A stretch of 64,000 nucleotides of DNA from Rossellomorea sp. BNER (lineage in GTDB: Bacteria > Bacillota > Bacilli > Bacillales > Bacillaceae_B), in the NCBI GenBank assembly GCA_024213275.1, contig JANAVG010000019.1, positions 17,778 through 81,777 on the forward strand, written 5' to 3'. How positions within the stretch are numbered: position 1 is the stretch's first letter; the number at the start of each line of letters is the position of its first letter. Below the pieces are notes generated by a model. That model saw nothing but the letters and a program-made list of their open reading frames with translations. It was not told the DNA's origin and did no database searches. Of the stretch, positions 16,528 through 24,505 are shown in pieces. A program made the position numbers and the translations under genes.

Positions 16528-16932
16528 TTATTTAACATCTATAGTATCTTCATCCTTTGGGTCAATTGCTTGTGAAACCATTAATGTAGTTCTTAAAAAT
16601 GTCTCATATTTCGAATCTGTTTTTGGGTGATCTTTATCTATCTCAATTGAAAATGGAATTTTCCTTTCTTCTCCAGCTTGAATCGTCCCTATTTTCTCCA
16701 ACCTAGTTTCACTTAATTCTTTTACATGATGAGTAAAATCACTATCTTCTTTATCTTCACGATATTGAACATAAAGGAGTAACAAAATCTCATCAATTAC
16801 CTGTGCAGAGACTCCTCCTCTAATTTGCACCTCACCTTTTATTTTTTCGCCCGTTTTCACAGATGGGTTATGTACAATCGTATCAACCTTTGCATTTCCA
16901 ATTCCAATACTTGATAAGAATTCCTTCCACAT
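16528..16932 (-). CDS. Short Spo0M-like (sporulation control, arrestin-fold) protein
   Basis: 134 aa from the ATG at 16932 after AGGAGG. The sequence follows the N-terminal arrestin-like half of Spo0M: SSIGIGNAKVDT, GEKIKGEVQIRGG, the RKIPFSIE segment and DPKDED. Spo0M of Bacillus is about 258 aa, so the second arrestin-like half is missing. The frame stops at 16528 and no continuation is visible in other frames before the hairpin repeat at 16424-16476. Either a natural short paralogue or a truncation. Spo0M modulates entry into sporulation; whether this form does is unknown. Confidence 0.72.
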   Translation of the reverse strand: MWKEFLSSIGIGNAKVDTIVHNPSVKTGEKIKGEVQIRGGVSAQVIDEILLLLYVQYREDKEDSDFTHHVKELSETRLEKIGTIQAGEERKIPFSIEIDKDHPKTDSKYETFLRTTLMVSQAIDPKDEDTIDVK

Positions 16933-17043
16933 ATGAAAACCTCCTCTTCCCATTTTTATTTATTTTACTCCATTTATTCTATAAATACATATTTTGTCCG
17001 GGAATAGAACATAATAGGTGCGATTAAGAAAGGAGAATGATAA

Positions 17044-17364
17044 ATGAAAAAAATATTTTGTATAATGATGATAGCCGTACTTTTACTATCATTTGGAAAT
17101 CCAATTAATGTATCGGCAGAAACAAATCCAAATGATCAAAAAATCTCATTAAGTAAGGAACAAATTGATGAGTTAGCCAAGCTACACGAAGAACTGCACA
17201 CGACGAAAATCGAGTTAATTAAAAAGTATATCGAATTTGGAGTAATTCCAAAAGATAAAGGACAAAAAATGTTAGAACATTTGGATAAACGTTATCAAAT
17301 GTTAAAAGAAAACCAATATATAATGAAATGGGATCATAAGCACCACCATAAACAAACTCAATAG
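17044..17364 (+). CDS. YckD-like (DUF2680) secreted protein
   Basis: 106 aa. Signal peptide about residues 1-25 (basic start, hydrophobic core MMIAVLLLSFG, cleavage after VSA). The mature part is charged and helical with the DUF2680-type pattern (LSKEQIDELAKLHEEL, then YIEFGVIPKDKG and a His-rich tail HKHHHK). Family role unknown; exported, possibly cell-surface. ATG with AAAGGAGA upstream. Stand-alone. Confidence 0.75.
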   Translation: MKKIFCIMMIAVLLLSFGNPINVSAETNPNDQKISLSKEQIDELAKLHEELHTTKIELIKKYIEFGVIPKDKGQKMLEHLDKRYQMLKENQYIMKWDHKHHHKQTQ

Positions 17365-17737
17365 TTAAAGAGGCTATTCACTGTTGATAGGATGCTTTTT
17401 GTACTTCCTTCCGTAATTATGGGCTGATGCTCTCGCTAAGATTTGTAAAAGGTGCAGGTGCCCCGTTTAGCTTACGCCTTTCATTTAGCCATGAAAGAAG
17501 GTATCTTTTCCCTCATTCATGGCTTGACTAATAATTTTTGGGATTTAGCATTGAAAACTAGAAAGGACCAACTTATTTAAATGTTAACAACAAAAATTAT
17601 ACTTTGAATTCCCTACAGCTATACCCTGAAGAAATTGGTTGAGTCCTTTCATTGTCATCAGGGAATTGCACTGAAGTGTGTGGAAGCCATCAAAGATGAC
17701 TCAATAGTATTATATTGAATTTAGATCAGAAACTCCC
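17365..17737. other. Intergenic region with possible coding remnant
   Basis: 373 bp without a recognisable gene. Around 17620-17720 the plus strand has an open stretch of about 40 codons (LVESFHCHQG, then a KCVEAIKDDS-like segment) with no start or ribosome binding site; it may be a decayed transposase or other remnant, but this is weak. An imperfect inverted repeat (AGCCATGAA / TTCATGGCT) lies near 17488-17525. Confidence 0.3.
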
Positions 17738-18772
17738 TTAAATTTGATTTACTTTAATTTGTCGTTGAATCGTATCTATCGTTTTATCAATATCTTCTTT
17801 GGTTACATCATAATGTGTAGTAAATCTCACTAGTGTAGGACCAAATGAGACTGCTAGAATATCTTTCTCTTTTAGTTCTTCCACGAATTCATCAGAAGAA
17901 ACTCCCAGTTCTTTTACATCGATGACTACGATATTTGTTTCAACATCATTTACCACAGTTATCTTCGAAATTTCCCTTAGTCCAGCAGCCAATACCTGAG
18001 CATTTTGATGATCCTCTGCTAAACGATTTCTCATTTCTGATAAGGCAATAATTCCTGGGGCAGCTAGAATTCCTACTTGTCTTAGTCCGCCTCCAAGACG
18101 TTTTCTCCATTTTCTTGCACTTTTTATAAACTCAGAAGATCCGGCAATAATTGAACCTACAGGTGCACCTAATCCTTTTGATAAACAGATTTGAACGGTA
18201 TCACAGTACTGTGTAAACTCAGTAGCATTCTCGTTTATTGAAGCTGCTGCATTAAATAATCTTGCACCATCTACATGGAGTGGAATATTTTTTTCTCTTG
18301 CTACAGCATAAATTTCTTTCATATTTTGAACAGATATAACTGCTCCTCCAGCACGGTTATGGGTATTCTCCAAACAGATTAATCCTGTTTCAGGAAAATG
18401 TTGATCATCATCACGAATGGATGCCGCTATGCTTTTAGGATTCATTACACCTTTTTCCCCTTCAATAGTTCTTGTCTGAACACCTGCAAATGCCGCAACC
18501 GCTCCAGATTCATAATAAAATATGTGTGACTCAGCCTCTAGTATTATCTCATTCCCCGGCTGAGTATGGGTTAGCACCGCAATTTGGTTTCCCTGTGTTC
18601 CACTAGTTACAAATAGTGCCTCCTCTTTACCAAGTATATTTGCAGCTAGTTTTTCTAATTTTTTTACAGTAGGATCTTCACCATAAACATCATCTCCTAC
18701 TTTTGCTTCATATGCAGCCCTTCTCATTTCTTCTGTAGGCTTTGTAACTGTGTCGCTTCGTAAATCAATCAA
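17738..18772 (-). CDS. ltaE: Low-specificity L-threonine aldolase
   Basis: 344 aa, standard length for PLP-dependent threonine aldolase (beta-eliminating lyase fold). It begins IDLRSDTVTKPT, with GDDVYGEDPT near residue 28, VDGARLFNA near 165 and the PLP-lysine region SKGLGAPVGS near 198. It cleaves threonine or allo-threonine to glycine and acetaldehyde in the cytoplasm. The start is TTG, eight bases after GGAGG. Stand-alone. The right-hand 328 bp to the next gene hold no other coding sequence that I can support. Confidence 0.92.
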   Translation of the reverse strand: MIDLRSDTVTKPTEEMRRAAYEAKVGDDVYGEDPTVKKLEKLAANILGKEEALFVTSGTQGNQIAVLTHTQPGNEIILEAESHIFYYESGAVAAFAGVQTRTIEGEKGVMNPKSIAASIRDDDQHFPETGLICLENTHNRAGGAVISVQNMKEIYAVAREKNIPLHVDGARLFNAAASINENATEFTQYCDTVQICLSKGLGAPVGSIIAGSSEFIKSARKWRKRLGGGLRQVGILAAPGIIALSEMRNRLAEDHQNAQVLAAGLREISKITVVNDVETNIVVIDVKELGVSSDEFVEELKEKDILAVSFGPTLVRFTTHYDVTKEDIDKTIDTIQRQIKVNQI

Positions 18773-19100
18773 ATCATATGCCTCCTAACCTATATCACTC
18801 TTTTTTACTACATTATTATATCATGAAGTCCATGTCTAACATTTGCACTTTAAATTGCTAAAGCGAAATAATCCTAAGAATTTCTACCAAAAATATAATT
18901 ATAGGAATATTCCAAAAAGATACATAAAAAGTATGATATTCTCTTCTTAGATAGGTTAAAAGATTATAAGAAAATTTTCACAAGAAACTCTAATTTTCTT
19001 AAATGACTGGGAGGACACTAATCAGAATTTCTCAATATTCATGTATGTTCTATACTAAATTTTTTTGTATATAATCATTATGGGTAGGAGGTAATAGCGA
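18773..19100. other. AT-rich divergent promoter region
   Basis: 328 bp between the divergent ltaE and TPR-regulator genes. Near 19068-19076 TGTATATAAT looks like an extended -10 box for the regulator; no convincing -35 is visible. No clear small ORF with a ribosome binding site. Confidence 0.35.
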
Positions 19101-20357
19101 ATGACCATAGGAAGTAAAATTCGTTACCATCGCGTAAGAAAAAACCTAACCCAAGAAGAGCTTGCTAAAGGGGTTCTTTCTGTTTCATATCTTTCAAAAA
19201 TAGAGAATAACCAAATTAATGCGTCTCAGGAAGTTATAGACTTACTCTGTAACAGACTTGGAATCGAAAATATTGAACAAAGCAATGAAATCATGAAACA
19301 AGCTCTGCAAAATTGGAATAAAGCGTTATTAAGAAGCGATATCGAAGAGTCAAAAAGATTACGAAAAATTCTTCAAACTACCATTTCTGATGCAGACGAC
19401 TTTTCAATCCTGACAGGCTTTCAAATTTTACTCATTCGTTTCCATTTATTAATGAATAACTTGGATGAAGCAAATCGAATTATTACTGAAATTAATCATT
19501 ACTATAAAGATCTATCAGATCAACTTAAATTTTTTTATCGTAAGTTTACTGGAAACTATTTTTATGCAACAAAAAAGTATGATAGTGCTATTGAACACTT
19601 TAAAGAAGCAGAGCACCTCTTTATGATAGCAAGAATTCCTCAACAGGAAGAAAAAGCTGATTTATTCTATCGAATTAGCTTAGCATTAGTTCAATTAAGA
19701 AAACATACAACAGCTATCATTTATTCGGAAAAGTCATTAGACCTCTATCAAAGTCTTTATCATAACAAGCGCTGCGCAGAAGTTCATTTATTATTAGGTG
19801 TATGTTTTCGAAGAACTCAAAACATTGATGAAGCCTTATTTCACTATGAATGGGCAAATGAAATCAGTAAGACTAACGGATATTCTCTATTAAGAGGAAA
19901 TGTTGAGCAAAACCTCGGATATCTAAAATCAACAAAAGGGTTAACAGACGAAGCAATTGTCCATTACCTTACGAGTCTAGGATTTAAGAATGAACATAAT
20001 GAAAGTAAATTATCCACTCTAGTCACCCTTGTAAAGGAATATTACAAGTTAAACCAATTTGATGAAATGAATAAATGGTTACAAGAAGGGTTTTTAATCG
20101 CTACCAAGACACAATATCCTGCTAAGTACTACCAATTAAAAATTTACGAGTATTTAGCAAATGGTGTCTGTGAAGACTTTGAAAAATTCATGGTACAAGA
20201 AGCCCTACCCTATTTTGAGAAGCATGGAAGTCCACATCATATTGCTCAGTATTCTAAATTTCTTGGTCAATATTATCAAGAAATTAGAAAATATAAATAT
20301 GCAGCTTACTATTTAACTAAAGCAAATGCTGCATATGAAAATATATTAGGAGATTAG
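19101..20357 (+). CDS. RNPP-type peptide-sensing regulator (NprR/PlcR-like, HTH + TPR)
   Basis: 418 aa. N-terminal HTH_3 domain (about residues 4-60; RKNLTQEELAKG and SVSYLSKIENNQ), then TPR-like helices to the C-terminus, for example around residues 150-180 (YDSAIEHFKEAE) and 225-245 (NIDEALFHYEWANE). Length matches NprR (about 420 aa) better than PlcR (285 aa). Such cytoplasmic regulators bind a re-imported signalling peptide and then control transcription. The gene for a secreted 41-aa pro-peptide follows 11 bp after the stop, the classic receptor/peptide layout. ATG after AGGAGG. Confidence 0.88.
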   Translation: MTIGSKIRYHRVRKNLTQEELAKGVLSVSYLSKIENNQINASQEVIDLLCNRLGIENIEQSNEIMKQALQNWNKALLRSDIEESKRLRKILQTTISDADDFSILTGFQILLIRFHLLMNNLDEANRIITEINHYYKDLSDQLKFFYRKFTGNYFYATKKYDSAIEHFKEAEHLFMIARIPQQEEKADLFYRISLALVQLRKHTTAIIYSEKSLDLYQSLYHNKRCAEVHLLLGVCFRRTQNIDEALFHYEWANEISKTNGYSLLRGNVEQNLGYLKSTKGLTDEAIVHYLTSLGFKNEHNESKLSTLVTLVKEYYKLNQFDEMNKWLQEGFLIATKTQYPAKYYQLKIYEYLANGVCEDFEKFMVQEALPYFEKHGSPHHIAQYSKFLGQYYQEIRKYKYAAYYLTKANAAYENILGD

Positions 20358-20368
20358 GAGGAATTAAA

Positions 20369-20494
20369 ATGAAAAAGTTAAGAAGAATCTTGGTGTTATC
20401 ACTTGCCCTTATGGCGATTGGTGCAGGTACAACAGTGTTTGCTTCAGATGAAGATCTGCCACCAGCAGACAGTATCGTTAACGAAGTGCAATAA
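20369..20494 (+). CDS. Signalling pro-peptide (NprX/PapR/Phr-like)
   Basis: 41 aa, found by reading the gap after the regulator. A perfect AGGAGG lies upstream of the ATG. Residues 1-25 are a signal peptide (MKKLRR, hydrophobic LVLSLALMAIG, end TTVFA); the remainder is a 16-residue acidic, proline-containing tail, SDEDLPPADSIVNEVQ. In NprX, PapR and Phr the mature signal is a 5-9-residue piece of such a C-terminus, exported by Sec, processed outside and re-imported by an Opp permease. An intrinsic terminator follows at 20524. The exact mature peptide cannot be read off. Confidence 0.8.
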   Translation: MKKLRRILVLSLALMAIGAGTTVFASDEDLPPADSIVNEVQ

Positions 20495-20523
20495 TAATTA
20501 CCCTTTAGGATAATGCTAGAAAC

Positions 20524-20562
20524 TTACGCCTCACCATAAATATGGTAAGGCGTAGTTTTTTA
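20524..20562 (+). terminator. Terminator of the regulator/peptide operon
   Basis: TACGCCT-ACCAT / ATGGT-AGGCGTA stem with a 4-nt loop and a run of T's after it, 30 bp beyond the pro-peptide stop. Confidence 0.82.
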
Positions 20563-20656
20563 TGGGTGCTTAATTAAATTATATAAAGTAACTATTAGTA
20601 ATTTTCTGAAAGCAATTGTATAGTTGAACTACAAACATACGTGGGAGGTTTTTATT

Positions 20657-21889
20657 ATGAATACTTTTCAAGTTCAATTAAATCGTTATGCGGATTTAAT
20701 TCTACAGGTCGGATTAAACTTACAGAAAGGTCAGCGTCTCATCATTAATGCACCTATTTCCGCTTCTTCATTTGTTCAGGAAATTACAAGAAAGGCTTAT
20801 GATCTTGGTGCAAAAAATGTGATCGTTGACTATGATGATGAACAATTAAGAAAGATTAAAATTGAGAAGGCTCCAGAAGAAGGTCTAAAGGACTTTCCTC
20901 AATGGAAAGCAAAAGGATATTTAGAGATGGCAAAAGAAAATATGGCATTATTAAATTTGGCAGCTCCTAATCCAGAACTCTTTCAAGATTCAGATCCTTC
21001 ACGAGTAGCACTTGTGAATAAAACAGCTGGAGAAGCAATGGTGGATTTTCGTCAATTTATTTCCGGTGGACGAATTAATTGGCTTATCGCTGCAATCCCA
21101 ACAAAGGAATGGGCTAAAACGATTTTTCCTGAACTAAAAAATGATGATGCGGTATCTAAACTATGGGAACAAATCTTTTATACGACAAGAGTTGATCAAG
21201 AAAATCCTGTTGCATTATGGAAAGAGCATATCTCTTTGATGAACATGAAAGCAAATTATTTAAACAATAAAAAGTATAAGACACTTCATTATAAAGGGCC
21301 TGGCACTGATCTGACTATAGATATACATACCCAAACAAAATGGATGTGCGCTGAATTTATAAATGATCAAGAAGTTCATTTCGTTCCGAACCTTCCAACT
21401 GAAGAGGTGTTCACTATACCAATTAAAACCGGTGTAAATGGGACGGTTTCAAGTACAAAGCCATTAAACTATGGAGGAAATCTTATACAAAACTTTTCAT
21501 TAACTTTTAAGGAAGGAAAGGTTGTGGATTTCCGTGCAGAGCAAGGTTATGAAGTATTAAAAAATTTATTAAATACAGATGATGGTGCTTCTTATTTAGG
21601 TGAAGTGGCTCTCGTTCCACATGACTCTCCTATCTCGAATACAGGCATTGTTTTCAATAACACATTATTTGATGAAAATGCATCTTGTCATATAGCGCTC
21701 GGAAATGCACTGAAGATTTGTGTTGAAGAAGGGAAAAACATGACGAAAGAGGAACTGGAGATAATTGGATATAACGATAGTATAACCCATGTTGATTTTA
21801 TGATTGGGTCAGGTGAATTAGATATTGATGGTGAACGAATAGACGGTACTAAAGAACCCATCTTTAGGAAGGGAAATTGGGCATTTTAA
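20657..21889 (+). CDS. M29-family aminopeptidase (AmpS/AmpT-like)
   Basis: 410 aa, the usual M29 length, from the ATG at 20657 after GGGAGG; the longer frame lacks a ribosome binding site. Metal ligands expected for M29 are present: Glu in PTEEVFTIP (near 250), Glu in YLGEVALVP (near 316), His in SCHIALG (near 350), and His and Asp in THVDFMIGSGELDIDG near 380. It is a cytoplasmic dinuclear metallo-aminopeptidase releasing N-terminal residues from peptides. It lies just after the peptide-signalling operon; a functional link (peptide turnover) is possible but only positional. Confidence 0.9.
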   Translation: MNTFQVQLNRYADLILQVGLNLQKGQRLIINAPISASSFVQEITRKAYDLGAKNVIVDYDDEQLRKIKIEKAPEEGLKDFPQWKAKGYLEMAKENMALLNLAAPNPELFQDSDPSRVALVNKTAGEAMVDFRQFISGGRINWLIAAIPTKEWAKTIFPELKNDDAVSKLWEQIFYTTRVDQENPVALWKEHISLMNMKANYLNNKKYKTLHYKGPGTDLTIDIHTQTKWMCAEFINDQEVHFVPNLPTEEVFTIPIKTGVNGTVSSTKPLNYGGNLIQNFSLTFKEGKVVDFRAEQGYEVLKNLLNTDDGASYLGEVALVPHDSPISNTGIVFNNTLFDENASCHIALGNALKICVEEGKNMTKEELEIIGYNDSITHVDFMIGSGELDIDGERIDGTKEPIFRKGNWAF

Positions 21890-21944
21890 CTTTATTAAAA
21901 TTCATACCTTTTCTTTTTATAATCTTATTCAAAATTAAACTTAT

Positions 21945-21988
21945 AAAAAAAGACTAATGAAAAAGAATTTTTTTCATTAGTCTTTTTT
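21945..21988. terminator. Intrinsic terminator after the aminopeptidase
   Basis: AAAAAAGACTAATGAAAAA / TTTTTCATTAGTCTTTTTT long stem with A and T tails on both sides. Confidence 0.82.
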
Positions 21989-22150
21989 ACATATAAAGCT
22001 AATTTAGCCAAATACTATGTCAGAATGATCATTCCTTCATATAATACCCATAAAATACCTGTAATTTTACAAAAAAATTTCTTCTAAGTCATTTTCATTA
22101 CCTTTATATTGTTCTATCATAATAGTAAACGTATTAAAGGAGCACACAAT

Positions 22151-22996
22151 ATGAAGTTTTCATTTGCTCGTAAGATTTCTTTAACGGCTGGAGTACTCGT
22201 TTTTCTCTCTGTAGCTGTTTTATATATCATGTTTCGTTCCGAGAATGTCGAATCACAGGAAACTAGATACACAAAACAACAGTTATTCCCAACGGTATTC
22301 GTTCATGGATACAAAGGAACGTTCAATTCATTCAAAACGATGATGGATCGTTTTGAAAATGAACACGCATGGGGGAAAAGAACACTTATTGTTTATGTTT
22401 CAGATTTGGGGGAAATAACCTTTATTGGTCGTGTTCCTACACCCCCTTCGGAACCTGTTTTTGTTCAGGTGGTATTTGAAAATAATAGGGCTACCATAGA
22501 GGATACATCTAACTGGCTGACTTCAGTGATGATTGAGTTAAAGAAGCGATATTCCATTGAAACGGTAAACCTTGTAGGTCACTCAATGGGGGGGTTGGTT
22601 ATTACCAACTATCTTCAAGAAAATGCCAATCGTAAGCAAATCCCAATGACACATAAACTTATAACGATCGGAAGTCCTTTTCTTGGAATTGAAAGGGAGT
22701 CTTACCACAAAGTAAATACTGGCGCAGCAGTAAACGATTTACGACCTAATTCTAATGCTTTATTAAAATTATTGAGAAAATCATCAGGTTTCCCTAGGAA
22801 TGTAGAAACCTTGGTGATTGCAGGTACAGGTGACCAAGTGGTAGGGGTCAAAAGTGCCACAGGATTGAATCAAATTGTCCCCCCTGAAAATTATCACGAA
22901 AAAATCATTGAAGATCCATCAATTGATCATAGCGGCTTACATGAAACCTTGAAAGTCGACCGTCTAATCAACGACTTTTTATGGGGGTTTAAATAG
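22151..22996 (+). CDS. DUF915-family alpha/beta hydrolase, membrane-anchored or secreted
   Basis: 281 aa from the ATG at 22151, eight bases after AAAGGAG. Hydrophobic N-terminal segment (about residues 8-28) acts as signal or anchor. The hydrolase domain starts with FVHGYKGTFNSF; the nucleophile is Ser in VGHSMGGLV near residue 150; an acidic residue sits in AGTGDQVV near 225; the His is probably in SIDHSGLHET near 260. DUF915 members are lipase- or acyltransferase-like proteins outside the membrane. Stand-alone, followed by a bidirectional terminator. Confidence 0.82.
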   Translation: MKFSFARKISLTAGVLVFLSVAVLYIMFRSENVESQETRYTKQQLFPTVFVHGYKGTFNSFKTMMDRFENEHAWGKRTLIVYVSDLGEITFIGRVPTPPSEPVFVQVVFENNRATIEDTSNWLTSVMIELKKRYSIETVNLVGHSMGGLVITNYLQENANRKQIPMTHKLITIGSPFLGIERESYHKVNTGAAVNDLRPNSNALLKLLRKSSGFPRNVETLVIAGTGDQVVGVKSATGLNQIVPPENYHEKIIEDPSIDHSGLHETLKVDRLINDFLWGFK

Positions 22997-23034
22997 AAGA
23001 AAGGATTGACACCAAAAGGTCAATCCTTTCTTCT
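22995..23034. terminator. Bidirectional terminator between convergent genes
   Basis: Perfect 16-bp stem AGAAGAAAGGATTGAC / GTCAATCCTTTCTTCT with an 8-nt loop, lying between the DUF915 gene and the aminotransferase gene. Confidence 0.85.
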
Positions 23035-23035
23035 A

Positions 23036-24394
23036 TTAGCTTAATTTATTCAAACCTTCCGTTACGGTTTTAATAACATAATTCAAATCATCGATTTCAA
23101 TATTTAGCGGTGGAGATATGGTTAAAACATTATTGTATCCTGCAACAGTTGCTCCGTTTTTCCCAATGATGACTCCTTCATTTTTACAGAATGCAATCAC
23201 TTCATTGACTTTATTAACAGCCAATGGTTCCTTACTCTCTTTATCTTTCACGAGTTCGATTCCAATTAGGAGTCCTTTCCCTCTAACATCACCTACAAAT
23301 GGATGTGTTTGAAGAAGATTTTTCAAATCGTTCAGTGCTTTCTTACCAAGTTCTTCAGACCGTGTAAAAAGGGCTTCTCTTTCCATGATCTCAATATTTT
23401 TAAGAGCAAGTGCACATGCGGCAGGATTTCCCCCAAACGTATTGATATGTCTGAAGTAATCGTATTCTTCTGTTCCTTTAAATGCTTCATATATTTCTTT
23501 TTTCACGGCTGTAGCCGATAATGGTAAGTAGGCACTTGTTATCCCTTTCGCCATTGTCACAATATCTGGTTTGACATCCTCATCATTCATAAAACCAAAT
23601 GGTTTCCCTGTGCGTCCAAACCCGCAAATGACTTCATCAACAATCAATAATGCACCATGTTTTTCACAAACTTCTTTAGCTGCCTTTAAATAACCTTCTG
23701 GTGGAACAAGAATGCCCCCACCTGTAATAATCGGTTCCATGATCATCGCTGCAATTGTTTCACTTAATTCCCATGTCATTGCTTGGTCAATAGCTTTGAC
23801 AGAGGCCAATTCATGTGGATTTGATACATTTGTATTTTCACGATAGGCATCAGGCGGTGACACATGTACAAAGCCTGGAGCAAGCGGTTCATATTTATAT
23901 TTTCGTTGAGCCTGCCCTGTAGCAGCTAAAGCACCCATTGAATTTCCATGATAAGCACGATATCTAGAGATAATTTTATAACGGTTGTGCTCACCTTTTT
24001 GCTGGTGATATTGTCTAGCTATTTTAAATGCTGTTTCATTTGCTTCAGAACCACTGTTTGAAAAGAAGATGACGTATTCTTCACCTAATAATTCATTCAG
24101 TTTTTCTGCAAGCTGAATAGCTGGAACATGACTTTGTGTTAATGGAAAATAAGCTACTTCCTTTAACTGTTTATATGCAGCTTCTGCTAGCTCCTCTCTT
24201 CCATATCCAACATTTACACACCATAATCCTGCCATGGCATCTAAGTACCTTTTTCCATCATGGTTTGTAATCCAAGAACCATCCGATTTGGTAACAACCA
24301 TGGTGCCATCAGGATTATAGGGCTTCATGGAGTGCCATAATAGCTTATCATCTTGATTCAACCATTTTTCATGTGAAGATCCAGTTTGAACCAT
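23036..24394 (-). CDS. Class-III aminotransferase (beta-alanine/omega-amino acid:pyruvate type)
   Basis: 452 aa from the ATG at 24394 after AGGAGGAG. Fold-type I PLP enzyme: SNSGSEANETA near residue 105, cofactor Asp in DEVICGFGRTG near 240 and PLP-Lys in VTMAKGITSAY near 270. In this locus it would move the amino group of beta-alanine (or 3-aminoisobutyrate) to a 2-oxo acid, giving malonate semialdehyde for the dehydrogenase gene just upstream in the same direction. The longer upstream frame has no good ribosome binding site. The 111 bp before it contain a GGTG-CCT / AGG-CACC hairpin. Confidence 0.86.
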   Translation of the reverse strand: MVQTGSSHEKWLNQDDKLLWHSMKPYNPDGTMVVTKSDGSWITNHDGKRYLDAMAGLWCVNVGYGREELAEAAYKQLKEVAYFPLTQSHVPAIQLAEKLNELLGEEYVIFFSNSGSEANETAFKIARQYHQQKGEHNRYKIISRYRAYHGNSMGALAATGQAQRKYKYEPLAPGFVHVSPPDAYRENTNVSNPHELASVKAIDQAMTWELSETIAAMIMEPIITGGGILVPPEGYLKAAKEVCEKHGALLIVDEVICGFGRTGKPFGFMNDEDVKPDIVTMAKGITSAYLPLSATAVKKEIYEAFKGTEEYDYFRHINTFGGNPAACALALKNIEIMEREALFTRSEELGKKALNDLKNLLQTHPFVGDVRGKGLLIGIELVKDKESKEPLAVNKVNEVIAFCKNEGVIIGKNGATVAGYNNVLTISPPLNIEIDDLNYVIKTVTEGLNKLS

Positions 24395-24505
24395 TTTTTC
24401 TCCTCCTAATAATAAAAGTGGAGATGCCTTGGAATGGGCGAACATTAAGGAGGTGTCCTTATGTCTGCTTGATCCTCAGGGCACCATAACTGGATAAACA
24501 ATAGT

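Noticed and set aside
17620..17720. Transposase remnant
   Set aside because: About 40 open codons without start, ribosome site or a family motif; kept only as a note in the intergenic entry.
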